Source: Dromaius novaehollandiae (taxonomy: Eukaryota > Chordata > Aves > Casuariiformes > Dromaiidae). From it: 64,000 nucleotides of DNA. The DNA lies in NCBI RefSeq assembly GCF_036370855.1, contig NC_088099.1, forward strand, positions 28,673,501-28,737,500, in the 5' to 3' direction. Under the pieces are notes generated by a model that was not told the DNA's origin, ran no database searches, and saw only the letters and a program-made list of their open reading frames with translations. Below, piece by piece: positions 17,291 to 30,685 of this stretch (its first letter is position 1; each line of letters starts with the position of its first letter). Both the position numbers and the translations under genes were made by a program.

Positions 17291-18159
17291 AGCTTTTGAC
17301 ATTGTTTCTTTCAAATGGTTAGACAAACAGTTTATCAAAAGGGTATAAAATTGTCAGGAAATGAAGCAGATTAATGATCAGTAAAGGGAAGATCATTGAA
17401 TTTATCGTATAAGCAGCAGTATCACTGGAGCCTGAGAAACAGCTTATTAGATAACCGACATGTGCGTGCACGCAGAACCCAAAGGCTTCGCCAGCGCACA
17501 GTGGATTTACAGCTTGTGTTAAAAAAAGGGCTTAAAAGAAGAGATGATACTCAGTTTTTACTGGAGTTGGTGCTCAGACGGAATATCCTTGCCTCTTGCC
17601 GTAGTGCAACACTATAAAATACCATGTTTGCTCAGAGCCAAGGTTACCCCAACCAAACATGCTCCCAGGCGCTGGGCTCGAAAGGTACCGGTGCTTTCAG
17701 TGCCTGAACGGCAGATGCCCACCATGAGGCATGCTCCCAAAGAGCGGCTTTTCAGCTGGGGGCTCTTCCGCTCTCACGGCCAAAAGCTCTTCCAGCCGAG
17801 CCCTCCCAATTTCTTGCAAACCATGACTGGGGCTTTGTGTGCGAGGGGAAACCCGCGGGCAGTGAGTCTGCCCAGACCCTGCCGCGCCGAGCAGGACATC
17901 ACCTGCAGGCAGCGGCTTCGTGGCAAATTATACCTTCCCGCAGGGCTTCTGTAGTGGGGCTTCACCTTCCTCCCTGCACACGGGAAGACAAAACCGTCCT
18001 TCCTTCACATTAGTTCTACTTACTTTTTAACTCTTTCATTAAAGCTTGTTAACATACTGTTCCCTCCCCAGTTAAAAACCTCTTAGAGAGTAATGGCTCT
18101 AGGGAAGATAACCTTGTCTTTGAGCCTGTACAGCAATAATGGGCTCTGCAACCTAATGT

Positions 18160-18345
18160 GGAGATTTGGATGCTATTATAGCAGTGATAATAATGCGAAT
18201 AACAACAACAATAATATATAGGACTTCACCGGCCTTTCAATTCTTCCAAAATAATACTGCAGCATTAGAGGTTTATGGATCCCATATGGCTCCTCCAGCA
18301 ATTACCTCTGGAATGATAATTAGCTGTCAGATATGGCAAACCCAG
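18160..18345. promoter_or_regulatory. Candidate conserved enhancer-like patch with homeodomain/MEIS motifs
   Basis: The patch contains CAATTA (18299), TAATTA (18317-18322) and CTGTCA (18324-18329, TALE/MEIS-type) within 31 bases, and an E-box CATATG nearby. It follows an imperfect AAT/AAC-rich stretch. Closely spaced homeodomain plus TALE motifs are typical of developmental enhancers. Whether this one is conserved cannot be told from one genome. Confidence 0.3.
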
Positions 18346-18774
18346 GAAGGGCAACTGTGAATCGATTCCTTCCTCGCAGGGGCCGCGCCTGCAGGAGGGG
18401 GAGGCCACTGGTACATGCAGGCAGCCCTTTGCTCAGCTTGCAACCAAAACCTGGTGGGCTTCTGCAGAGCCTCCAGGGCCAGAGGGTCCCACTGCCCCGA
18501 CCTCTTCCATCGGATAATGTTCGGCATGGGTATTCCTCCTTCTAGCCAGCGAAAGTGATGATTAGCACTCAGCACCGCCGGGGCTTGCCCTGCCATGCTG
18601 GCGGGCGGCAGGCTGCATTTCTGGCCAAGGGGCTGCCCCCTGCGCAGCTCCCTTCAAAATGCGGTCGGCGAAACAATCTTCTTCAACATGAGGATCCCAG
18701 CTCTCTTTCCGAGGAAAGAACAACTGAATAACAGTGCTGCCGTCCCCTTGGGGAGAGAAAAATGCATGCCACCG

Positions 18775-18795
18775 CCCCCCCCCCCCCCCCCCCCC
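18775..18795 (+). repeat. C21 homopolymer (G21 on minus strand)
   Basis: Uninterrupted run of 21 C. On the minus strand it could form G-quadruplex; on the plus strand, an i-motif. Confidence 0.9.
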
Positions 18796-21700
18796 AGCAG
18801 GTGCTGGCTGGTGGCTGGGTTTCTTTTCCCCACTCCAGCTTGTGCATGCGAGCTCTCTGCATGCGCTTTAACCGCAGGGCACTGAGCAGAGATTTTCCAA
18901 GCCTGGGAAAGGTGGGCTCAGCTGCTTTGGGCAAATGGCAGCCTGTGACTACTTGTACCTGGGAATTCCTGGTCTGGTTCAGATAATGGGGAAAACACTG
19001 TGTTGTAGAGACTTAACTGTTTCCTTTCTCAAGTGACCGTGGTGCTTTTCTCCTCAGCTTGCACCGGAGCAGCTGAGTCTGTGCCACCCCAAACCCTTCA
19101 CCGGAAGCAGGTAGATGGTGGAGAATGGCTCTATTTCCTTTTTTCTAGGAATCTCTACATCAACTTTCCCCCCCTCCCAAGAAAGATAGCCCCATGCCAG
19201 CCAGACCTTGGAGCAATAACCATCACGTCTGCCTGGGAAACCCCGGGTGTCCGTGCCCCCACAGCCCCAGCGCTGGACAGCAATGCCACCGCTGCCAGGA
19301 TCACCGAGCTAACGGAGACGGGACCTTCCAGCTAGCAAGGGGCACCTGTATATTAGTGCGAGCCAGGAAAAAATGGCAAGGAGTAAAAGGAGGTTTTGTG
19401 AGCCATGGCGCTACCTGGCAGCCAGGCAGGGCGGGTGCAAGAGAGGAAAATTCAGGCCCCCAAACAAATGTTCAGACTTCAGAAGAGGGGCTTTGCGCGT
19501 AAGGAAATGTGGGTTTAAATGCTAATTTCAGGGTCCAAGCGTTGTCTCCAGCAGGTGGCATTGGCTCAACAGGGCGCCTTCCTCCCCTGCCTGCCAGGAA
19601 CATCTTCAAAGTTTCATCATGGCACTGGCAAATTTCAAGCAGTTAGTACAGCATTAATTCCCTTGCAGGCTAATCCACCCAGCTGTATTTTAACTACATA
19701 CAGGCATGCACAACTCCCTTTTCCCTCCGTTACTGCCTCTTTCCAATTAAAATCCAGATTTATGGGTCCCAGCAGCAAAGCGCTCCAGGCCACGAGTGTC
19801 AGAAAGCAGGACGGCCACTGGGAGGACTAAACCCCTGCAGCACCCTGGGGTCAGACCGCTGCAGCTTGGACCCAGCCGATGCCAAGTCTTCGTGCAGGTT
19901 TAGCGGCTAATCCCATGGCAGGACTAAGCCAAGAGCGGCGTTTGGGAAGACATGCCATAACCCGGGTACTCGGTGCGTACCTGGCACGCATCTGCCTCCA
20001 GTAGCTTCTGCAGCTGCTTTACTGTGCTTTGGCCTCTGCTGCGCTGGGCAAGGATTACCTCATGCCCCTTGCGTGCCTCCAGGTTGTCTCCCTCCCACTC
20101 CAAAGCAGTCAGCCACTGCCACCGAGCCACAAGAGCTTCTGAACCTCCGCTGATATTTGGGAATCAAAGGGGCCCTCTTTTTGAATGATTCGGGAACGTG
20201 CTCCTGGGCCTGTCGGGCTGGATAGCAGCAGGCCTCCACCTCTCAGACGCTGAGCCAGGGTGACTCCGGGGAATAACAAGGTGGAGGAGCCAAAGAGAGG
20301 AGCCGGGAGAGACCTGTCACAGCCCGCAGTCTCCTGCAGCTCCAAGGATTAGTGTTTTGCTGGGCTCGTTGAACAAACACAGGCTAGTTTGCTCAGGATG
20401 GAGGTGCAGCGGGGTATAAAAAAGAGCAATGCCTCTCTCAGTGAGGTTTGGTGGAAAAGGACTTGGGACGAGATGCAGGATGGACCTTTGCTGCCAGAGC
20501 CCAGTACTTATGCTCCAGGACAGGTGAAGGTCTGCATTGCCCCTCCCGTGCCCATCACAGGCATCAGGCCTGCCCCTGGCCGCAAATGTCCTTCCTGGCC
20601 AGATGCAGACACCCTGCTCTTTATGGCCAGCGGGAACCAGGGAAGAGAGAGGGCAGATACTGATGCAACATGTTTACTGCCCTACAACAGGATGCCTGAA
20701 CACCGCTGAGAGGCAAATCCCTCCAAGCTGCCCAGCACCTGTGATCCCCATCGCATCTTCAGGAGAGTGCCCATTGCCCTAGTCCTCCTTTGTGCCTGTG
20801 ATACCCTGCTGAGGCCAGCGATGCTGAACCATCCTGAGCCTCCCTGTCTCCTTTAACACACCCCCAAATCAGGTTATTCCTGATCAGTAGTATTATAATA
20901 CATCAGTATTATGGTAGTGAGAGCTCTCTCCTGCACTGTGCTGCAGTCCCAGCTGTGTGGGGCTCTCATGTGCCCACCACGTGCCATCACAAGATCCCTC
21001 ACTGCTGGGTGGGAGGTCTCCGCCGGAGACTGAACCAGCAATTTAATCCCCAGACTGTCTCTGCACGGCTGTAAGTTGAATCTCGCTAGCTATGGAAGCA
21101 GCAGAGCACCCACAAATGTTATGTTTCATGGAAAGGAGGGGTGCTCTGTCTGTCCCCCTGCGTGCATTTGTGTCCTGGGAAGGCTGAGAATCGGGAAGTT
21201 TTTAAGCTTTGGCTTCCTTATCTCTGTCCCCTATAATTTCATTTCGAGATGACCATAAATAACCTACAAGTTTTTCAAACATTCGGGAAGCCCTGTTTCT
21301 GTATCACGGCCCGTTAATCCCAGCGCAAATGAAACTGCAGCTGCAGCTGCGCCGCATTGAAGGAGCCGCCTCACCAGCGAGAAACAGCGGCATGGCACGT
21401 AACGGCTAGTGCTGACGTGGCTCTGCGCTGTGCAGAAAGTCTCCTTGAGGACAAGGAGTGGAGGAGAGGGCAAAAGAATGGCACGTGTCATGCCCCCTAC
21501 TCCAGAGCAGGAGGGGTGCCGAGACGGCACGGCCTCCAAGCCCCCAACCTGGGGACGGACGCCGGCCACCGTGCTGGGTGGCCGCTGCAAGCCAGCGTTG
21601 TTGCCGCCTCCTCTTGGGAGAGCCACAGAAACGGTTTTATTTTTAAGTCCTTCCGGGTTGCCATCGGCAGCTCCGAAATAAACGTTTAAGTCAAACATTT

Positions 21701-22480
21701 GTAACTGCCTATTATCTCTTACAGAACGTTGTTAAGTAAAATGGAAGAAGTGAAGCTATTTGCTTTTGTTTCTATCTCTTCCCCATGCTAATGATCATAG
21801 GACAACACTGAAGAAATGTCAATAGGATTTTGAAAGATTATTTGCAGTAGCTGTCACTAATATTCCTGTGAGCAAATACAGCTCAGCTTAAGAGTCGGCC
21901 CCTCGTGGCCCACTGATGCGGCAGCCGCGTTCCACAGACACAGCTCGGGGCATCGGCACAGCCTGGCCCGTCGCTGCCGCAAAAGTGGGCTGATCTAGGA
22001 AAGGTGCTTGCACAACCACAAAGAGCGCTGGTGCCCGTGAGCCGAAATCAAGCATGCAGATGTGAATCAGCAGCATTTTGCGAATTAAGAAAGCAATCGA
22101 AAGTGTAGCTCCTCTCACTGCCAGAAGTTGGGGTCATCTCCCCCCTTCCATCACTCATTTTTCAAGTGAGAAATAGGGACACCCCCACTCCCCAAACCAA
22201 ACACTGGCACTATCAGTGAAGCAATGAAAGAAAAAAGGTTTTCCTTGGAGGCTTTCGCAAATTTGTGTGTGAACAGGTCAGCATTACTCAGGCATTTGTT
22301 CTTCCGTGGCTGGTCAGCCTTTTCCTGGATCATCCTGCCCCAAATTTTAGCTCTGTGCAAGGGATTCCTTATAGCTCTGAAAGTCTCCATGGCTTTGTCT
22401 GGATTAAAGATCATGAGCGATATGAAGGGCAAGTTTAAGAGAACTTGTCTTCTAACAGTGGATATCTGCCCTAGATTAGA

Positions 22481-22548
22481 GGATTAGGAGGATTAATTAG
22501 TAGGATTATCAGTGCTCCTGAGAAGTCCTAAACTTCGAGACTTCTCAG
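22481..22548. promoter_or_regulatory. GGATTA triplet plus perfect 10-bp inverted repeat
   Basis: Three GGATTA motifs (22481, 22490, 22503) fall within 28 bases, with TTAATTA between the second and third. GGATTA/TAATCC is the site class of OTX/PITX/GSC-type homeodomains. Immediately after it, CTGAGAAGTC (22518-22527) and GACTTCTCAG (22539-22548) form a perfect 10-bp inverted repeat around an 11-base spacer. Function is inferred from motif type only. Confidence 0.4.
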
Positions 22549-25500
22549 ATAGTCCCTGCAGTTGTCCTTGGGATGGATTTTAAAACGATATGGTTCTTAC
22601 AGCCACGTATTACCGGCGTGCAAATGATGGAGATTTGAGAGCCTTTGCAGGATAAGACCAGCCTCCCTGCAGCTCACAGGCTGTGAGGCCCCCTCGGGAT
22701 CCCCAGCAGTGACGCTGGGGCACTGCGGTGCCGCAGGGGACAGCAGCCAGCTGGCCCCGACACCCCACCGCTGGCTTCTGCCTGCTGCTGCAGCCCTCTG
22801 CTCCCGACCCTTTTCTGATTTCTCATCTGCTTCCACGAGGAATTTGGATCCCAGGTGCTGTTTGGTTTCTTCTGCAACACCTTGTGTCTACACAGCCAGC
22901 TACATCCTCTGCCAAGCTCTTCCCCCACCTTTCTCTTACCTTGGGGTGCTGGAGAATAAAATGGGTTCCTGGGCTCACTCCAAGAAGAAACCTCACATGG
23001 AGAGACATTTCCCAAGACAAGGTCAGATAAGCTGTGCAGTCCCCGCAGGCCCAGTGCAACCAGTCAGCTGAAAGGAGGGCTCATCCCAGCACAAGGGGAT
23101 GCTGTTTCTCTCCTCCTTTCTTTCCTGCTAAACAGTGCCAGCCCTGATAATATAGACTGTAGAAGACATTGGAAAGAAAATCTCCTGAGAAAATCCCACC
23201 TGTTTTCTGCTAGCAGAGTGTGCAGGGTGCAAGGTATCTTTCTGATCAAGCCTGCTTCTGCCTGCATTTTTATCATCAGGCCAGTGCCAAGAGTTTCCAA
23301 GGACCTTGAGCTCCAAGTGCCACAGCAGCCTCAGATGGGATCTTTGACTGAGTCTATTTAATCATTATATGGGACAAATTAAAAGTGATCTAGAACTTTT
23401 TTAAAAAATCTCTTCGGGCTGCACACAAGAGAAGATAAATAGACTTTCTGACATTTTGCATAGAGTAGGACATGAACAATTTTTGTATCTCTGATATTGA
23501 TGTTTCAAGTGTCTCTTGACAGCTCAACCCTGCTATAATGTGTACAAAGCACTGCTAGGCAGATTGCAATGTGTTGACATGATTATCTACAAGTCATACG
23601 CATACCTCATCCACATTAAGGCCAATTCCTATTTCTATTTCTATTGGCTATTTTCACAGCCAATCCTTCCTTCTCCTCATTTCTCCAGCCAACTCATTGC
23701 CCTGGCCATATGCTTCATCTGCCTTTTTACTTTCTTTCAGAATTAGAGACAGTAATTTATGGTGTCCTTACAACTCTAGGCACAACAGGGGCTCATGTTG
23801 CTCCTGGCATGTGTATTACAAGCATGAAGGAGGAGAGGTGAGGAGAAAGAAGGGAAGATAAGTTAGATCTTTAAATCCTTGAGTTCTCTAGACTGTTACC
23901 AAGATCTAATTTTTCAGTCCACAGGGCTGTTAACTCAGCATATGGGCTGTTTGACCTTTCTCTGGCTGTCTGGAGGTGGCAGCATGTGGAAATATCTTGA
24001 GAAAGTGTCTAAAAGTGGTGAAGATTTTTCCACCAGATAAACAGGCTGGGAAAAGCAGAGGGAAACTATGGAGGGAGGCACCTCAAGGCTGGGAGCACCT
24101 AATACCCAGGCAGTGTTAGTAAGGCAGCCCCAGGCAAGCACAGCAAAGCAAGCCATGTGTCAGAGACCCATCCTGGGGAAAATAAAAAAGAGGTGAGTTG
24201 AGAAAAGAAGCATTAGTCCCAAATATAGGTTCAGTACCATCCCCCCCAAACTCTAAGATAGAAGGAGCTGAGCCAGAAAACAAGAAAACCAGCTCTTTGC
24301 AGCTTCTCTAGGCTTGCTGGAGCCAAGCTCTGGACAGGCCTGCCAAGGAGAAGATCCTCCACCACCTCTCTCCAACCTGCCCTTGCGGTCACTCGCCCTG
24401 TCCCTCTCTCTAACATGTAAGGGTAAAATTTGCCTACAAAGGACCAGACCTGCAACAAAACACTGAAATAAATCCAAGCAGATTAATATATGTGGTTTTG
24501 AACAAGGTATAGGGAAGGGTGCAACAAGAACGACAGTCCTGGCTGAGATGCTGCCAAAGGCTTGGGCGAAAATGGGAGGGGACTTGCTCGCCTTGGGGAA
24601 CATTTGGGGCTTGGGCGGGAGGATGACCACAGCTCACACCTTCCCTGCTCCTGCTTTGCAGGAACAGCTTTCCCAATGACATACAGCACCACCTCCCCTG
24701 CACAGCTTCCCAGCAAGAGTGCTGCTGGCCGAGCTCAAAGCTCGAGCAGGTGCGGGGCTGCATGTTCCAGTCCTGCTTTTTTTGGATGAGTTTTTCTCTG
24801 TTTGATTTTTTGGGCCATATCTGAGTGGGAATGGGGCTTTTATTGTAAGGTTTGAGGATTAGGATAATGGATATGGTGGCACAGCCTTAGCTGCAAGTGT
24901 TGCCGTATTTATGCAGGTGTTCGGTTTTAATTGACCATTCTAGCTGCATCACAAAGGTCTCAGCCTAAGAAAAGTGTGTTAAGTCCCAGGGCTGTTTATG
25001 TACATAAACAAATCACGATTTTATTGCCTTGACCTTTCCTGAAACGAGTTCTTGGCTCTTCTGAGTTAAATTTTAAAACGAGATCTATTAAGCTAAGCAG
25101 TAGATTTGGGTTTCTAGGAAATATATCTAGGTGCTGACAGGCTACCAGGAAGCTAGATTTGCTAGATTTGCTACAATTGGAACAAATCATCTTTAATGGT
25201 TTTTGTTTAGTTCACTTGAGGCTGCCAGTTCTGCTCCTTGCCCACAGTAAATAGTTTAGGAGTATGGAAGTGGTGATAATATTCAATTTAAGGAGATCCA
25301 GTCTACTTTTCCTTGATTTTCAAGGGCAGGGGGGACACATGGTGTGAAATGTAGACATGAAATGGTCATGTTAGGTCACATATTTTTTGCTTTATCTTTT
25401 GAGTGTGAAATCTGGCATCATATGCAAACAAGGACACCTAAATACACATACAGACAGAGTTCATCTGGCCCGTTCAAGGCAAAAGTGAAAGCTAAGGGTA

Positions 25501-26200
25501 TAGAGATCAGATGTATCGAGACTGGCAGGACCTTTTCCCTCTCTGTGTCCACTCAAGGCCAGAGGAGTTTATTAAGGAGCTGCTTCGAAGCTGATATATC
25601 TCATGTGCTCTGTCCATCATCCCTTCGCCCTTGCCCTCTGCAGCAGTGGGGTAAGGAAGGAGTGAGTTTGGTGTTGGGCCTGTAGCCTACACCCAGACGT
25701 ACGCCCCTCACCAAAGGTTTGGGGACCAGCTGGAGGGTTAAGATGGGGTACCTTGCACCGCTTCTTCCTTGCCTCAGATAAAAGACCTTAAGTCTCCAGG
25801 AAAGCCAGGAGCTTCAGCAATCCTAATTGGTCTCAGAAATTTTGAGCACACAGACGTATGCACATAGCCTATGGGGAAAAGAACCGCAGAAGTCTGCTCT
25901 TCTCAAATAGCAAAAACACTTCTGTTGGCTATTCACTGCCACAGACAGCTGGGAAACTTTGCAGAGTGCTTGAGTTCATTTCACAGCACGAGGAGCCCTC
26001 TCGAATCCGACCTCACCAAGGAGACCTGAGAAGAGAGCTTCCCTGCAGACAGAAGTTGGGAAACTAATCTTTTTTCCCCTGCATGGAGATATTATACTGT
26101 GGGGCCTCCCCACCAGGAGTTCCTGGTGTGCCATCTGTCCTCTCCCAACCAACCCCAGCACAGAGAAAAGCAGCTTCCCATGCTGTGGTTGAGTGAAAGT

Positions 26201-26202
<2 letters not shown>

Positions 26203-26252
<50 letters not shown>

Positions 26253-26260
26253 ACGCACAC
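26203..26260 (+). repeat. (AC)n microsatellite with GCAC interruptions
   Basis: About 20 pure AC units, then an (ACGCAC) variant to 26260. Alternating purine/pyrimidine tracts of this sort are prone to Z-DNA and length polymorphism. Confidence 0.97.
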
Positions 26261-29200
26261 AAAATGAAATCTGGACAGTTCTTTATTTACAGAGCAAACA
26301 CCAGAAAAGAAGCCAGTGCTTTCACCATCCAGATTCTGGGAACTGAAAAAACCTCCACTGGAAAGCATTCAGGACGTATTTCAACGCTAGTGTCCAGTCT
26401 GCTTTTTCCATCTAATGGCTAATTTTGTAGGAATGCTGATGTTGGAATATCAGGATGAAACGGAAGGGCTGATGCCAGTCAATCAGGGAGGCTTAGCCTA
26501 TAAAAATGCTGGCAAGTGATCTGTCTACATCTGACTCAGGGATGATGGGTGGGGGAAACTGGCCAGGCATATGCATCTTGCATGTCAGAAACAGCCCGAA
26601 AACCATTGCTAATACAACACAAGTCAGCTCCAGCATTAAGCTGAGAAGTGATTTTTGGGGGGCACCTGTATGAACACCTTTGGAATCAGATGCAACTAAA
26701 AAAAAAAAACGCATTACTGTAGCTGCAGCAAGGATGGAGGGTAATCCTACCTTGCTGTGCTGTGCACATACACAGAGCAACCACAACCTTTAACGGTCTT
26801 CTCCTTGCCTGTGAAGGGGGACCTAGAGTCCCCTACATTTTCCAGCTTGGCAGACTTGGAGTGTGACAGGCTGAAGGCATGAGACCAATTTACCTGCTCA
26901 GCTGTTTGGGTTTGGTTTTAAGGCTTAGGAGACAGCTTTAAGAAAACCTTTCACTGTGATTCCACAGCTCTGTTATCCATGTCAAATCTAATAAAACATG
27001 AATGTTCCTGAGCAAACAGCTTATAAGACTTCAGAGACTGGCTCATAGCGGCTGCAAGAGACTACAGATGTTATTGTTCAGACTTAAGGAGAAACGTTAG
27101 TCATTACCTCCAGCTGGGCTTAAATAATTGACTCAGTAAAACCAACAGTTTCACAATAGCTAACTGCAAATAATGGGTTGCCCTCTGAAGCTCGGGGCTC
27201 TGCCACAGCAGAGCTGCTCAGTACTGTCACTGCTCACCCGCTACAGACAGCAGGTCCCTCTCCACGGATGGGGCTCAGCTTTGTTTCTCCAGTGCCAAAG
27301 TGAAAAGCAGCTTCTCTCATCAGGCTTGGCTCAGCTAGAAAATCATGCTAAGGCAGGCAAGGACTGTGGCAAGGTCACATCAACCAGTGTGATCTTATAT
27401 GGCATTTTACAGACAGAGGAGGCAACTCACCGGGGACAAGATGCCCACACTGCCTGCTGAATTCACCACCCCTCCAGGTCATGCCCTAAGCCAGCACTGT
27501 TTCACAGAGGAGGCACAGCGAGAGCAATGCAAACACGTGCATACATTACCTAAGTCCCCTTTAAGCTCCACAAAGATGCTGGCACCACCTGGGAGCCTTA
27601 TACTTGAACTGTGCTTGAATAAGTCTTTTGATACTAGCAATGAGACAGTATTTGTTCTGTTTTCTGTATCCACAAAGGCGGGATTAGACATCAGAAAGTT
27701 CTGCTGCTTTATCTTCTTTTGAAGGGACTTAAAAAAAGAGGGAAAAGAAAGAAAGTGGAAGAACATAGCACCAAAAGCAGTCAGCCTACATGAACAGATG
27801 TAGAAGTACTAGAAGAAAGTATTAGAGTAACACAGCTGAGCTTATCATTTGTGATCATGAGTTGTCCTCAGGGAATAAACCTTCCCTGTCAAAAACCCGT
27901 ACTTTTAGCACAAGATAAGAAACCGGAGTTAAAGGCCTCTCGCTGTAGTCACTGCAGCAATTAGACTTCCCTCCTCAGATTCATCATGTGTCAAAATCTT
28001 GGGTCGCATCTCACCTACAGCTGTAATTCAATTGCTCTGGCTATAGGGTGGAACAGGCTTATCTAAGGTAGCTTTAACCTCGGAGGTCTGGTGCTGGTGG
28101 TGGTCTGGTGGTGGGAGACCCAACCGAGCCATGATGCCACCCCGGAGACTGGCTGCAGGGACAGCGAGCACCCACCTCCATAGCTGCACAGGGATGGAAA
28201 CAAACCTCCCCAGCACTGCCCCGGCTTTGGTGTCGCACCACGCTGGTTAGCCTAACCCACCAGCCAGGCTTTTTTTGGCTCTGAGATGCAGGCTCTGAGT
28301 TTCCTCTTCAGCTGATGTGGGCAGTAATTTTTGACCCAGATGAACAAGGCTTTTTAGCCCCAGCTGAGGTCTGAGCATATCTGTAAGCACTCTGGGAGGG
28401 GAAATCCTGACTGCCTGGCCTTGTGCTAAGGTGCTTAGCAGCTCAGCTGTATGCTCTGGATTACCACCGATTACATCAAGCATTTGTGTGTCTTTGAGAC
28501 AGTGCAACTGCACCACAGGATGAGCAAGCATTTTGCATTTACCTGTGATGTTTTTGAGACAGCTGGGAAGAGATGGCCGATATTGGGAAAACCCATGCCC
28601 ACAGAAGAGGCCAGCACCCAGTGCCTATGGGGTGGCACCAGCTTCCACTGCAGTCGCTTCCCTTCCTTTATTCCTTCTCCTCTTCCAAAAACAGGAGACT
28701 GGCATGACAAATAGCGTGTGTGGGAGTTGTCTCTGTTTCAGCTGACTGCAGGCTTTTTAAGCTTGATCACAATTCAAGAGACTTAAGAAAATATGCAAAG
28801 CGCCCCCCAACATGTGTGTTACTGTCAGGGTAGCAGCTACACAGGCAGTTTTTCTTTGCTTTCTGCTGTTCCCTGCTCCACTCTGACCCCAGGCTGTGAG
28901 GAGGGAGCAGCTGCTTAATGCTTCCCTGGCTCTGAGACCTGTTGATGCTTTTGCACATGCCCTTCAAAATCTCATCTTCTTCACAAGGCATTATTATTGC
29001 TCGCAGTAGAGACTGCCTTTTTTATGCCTGCAACACTATCACTTCCCTGCCTCTATGTGTTTGAGTGTCCTATTACATACTACTTAAAGCAGCCAGGCTC
29101 CATCTATTTTAATTGCTTTCTTCCTCCTCCCACCTCTTTTTCTATCCTTGGATTATAACAGCACATTAGCACTGGGTCTCAACGGTTAGTGGAAAAGTGC

Positions 29201-29874
29201 CGTAACAGTTAATGGCTGAGGCTGATAATAAAGCCCAACCTCAGCAGAAAATAGAGCACCCCAAGCATGGCTGAAAGGAGAGGTGGGGAGGGCTGGGGAA
29301 TAAGGAATATATGGATTTCAAGAGGCGCAGAAAGGCGGAACAGCAGACCAGCCCAGGGACAGGACACCTCTGAGCAGGCCTGCTCGGGGTTTACTCCTGG
29401 CCTGCAGTGCAGAGCGCCAAGTTGCACGGCATAGTTTGAGTAGGTGCGACCCAACCAAAACTCAGGGAGTCAGCAGGGTGCAGGATGTTGCTTCTCTGCC
29501 GTATAATGAATAATGAAGTCCGCTGTAAGTCAGCTGGCCCACCCCGAAAGTGCCTGCTCCCCCCTGCGTATCAGAGAAAACTGCAAGGCAACTGCAGACC
29601 TCGCCAATTCCAGCACTGGTGTGGCACAAGCAGAGGTTTCAGTGCAGACAACTGCAGGGGCATGGGCAATAAAGTCATTTCTCTGTCCTTGCAGAGCTAG
29701 AGCCTTGAAGCTTGCTGCTTTTATTCTGTTGGGACTACTGAATGCCAAAAACAGATGCCATCTATCCACTGTGCTTATAAATCAGATTTTAATAATCTTG
29801 GGGAGAGGGCTGTCTACTGCCATATATTGCTAACCAGGTCTTCAACAGTTACTCTAAAAAATTTACATATATGA

Positions 29875-29980
29875 GATGGTTTAATGATTAAGTCTCCAGC
29901 CTCATACTTAGGAGACTGAAATTCAATTTCTTGGCCTCTCATAGGTTTCCTGTCTGACTGGGGAATGTCACTTATGCCTA
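29875..29980 (+). mobile_element. MIR-like SINE remnant
   Basis: TTAATGATTAAGTCTCCAGC, then a stretch aligning with the MIR core order: GGAGACTGAAATTCAATT for 'ggagacctgggttcaatt', TTTCCTGTCTGACTGGGGAA for 'ttcctgtgtgaccttgggcaa', and GTCACTTA. The order and spacing match the tRNA-derived SINE core. Divergence is high, and the tail is not recognisable. Confidence 0.65.
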
Positions 29981-30415
29981 ATGTAGGTCATGCCTACATT
30001 CATCAGGTAAGTGCAGATCTGAGCCCATTTGCAAATCCAGGCTGATCTACTCCCTGCATTGCTCACACATAAGCACATATTTGGAGGCAGAGCACCAGAC
30101 AGCCCTGGACGTTCCCATGCACTCAGCATCCTGTCATATGCCCAAGCTCTGGTGCTTGCTGTCTGGGGCAACGGGCAGCTGCACCGCCAGGCGCAATCCT
30201 GCCCCATCCACTGGCAAATCTGCCCCATCCAGCGGCAAATGGGCCTCTGCACTCTTCCTCAGCACAGCGAGGGCCATGGGAGCTGGCATTGCAGCCCACG
30301 CGCTGGCCCTCAGTGCAGACAGAAAGCTTCGGCCTCATGTTGAGCCTGCTCTTTACCTTCTGCTGTAGATGCAATCTTTTATCAGAGCTGTACAAAGTCT
30401 CTTGGTTCATAGAAA

Positions 30416-30545
30416 TGCAAATAGGGCCCCAGCAGGATTTTCAAAACACTTAACTCTCACCAGTGTAATTGGGACCTAGGAAACTCAAGGCCTTCAGAAG
30501 TCCCACAGGTTGTTTATATGTTTAGGCATCTGAAATCCTTTAACT
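30416..30545. mobile_element. Ancient palindromic-type repeat fragment
   Basis: ATTTTCAAAACACTTAACTC, GGGACCTAGGAAACTC and TTTAGGCATCTGAAATCC resemble arms of an old amniote palindromic repeat whose arms carry 'attttcaaaa' and 'taggcacctaaat' blocks. It is too diverged to name. Confidence 0.4.
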
Positions 30546-30549
30546 CTGG

Positions 30550-30685
30550 TTAACACTGATCTTCCTATACCTCACATCCCTGTCTGGAAAATAGAGCACA
30601 TCTCTGCTTCACGGGGAGGTGAGCTTCCATATGCCGAGGTCTGGAGATACTCTGAGTACTATGACAGCAGGGCCTGAGGAGAGGC
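30550..30685 (+). mobile_element. MIR-like SINE tail
   Basis: CTCACATCCCTGTCTGGAAA, TCACGGGGAGGTGAG and GAGATACTCTGAGTACTATG follow the order of the sauropsid MIR tail ('cccatctgtaaaatgggg', 'ctcacaggggtgttgtgagg', 'cagatactatggtgatgg'). This is a diverged 3' part with no 5' core directly next to it. Confidence 0.55.

Noticed and set aside
27395-27460. Reverse MIR tail (CATTTTACAGACAGAGGAGG).
   Set aside because: The match is limited to a short 'cattttacaga-gagga' block with no core next to it, which is too weak to list.
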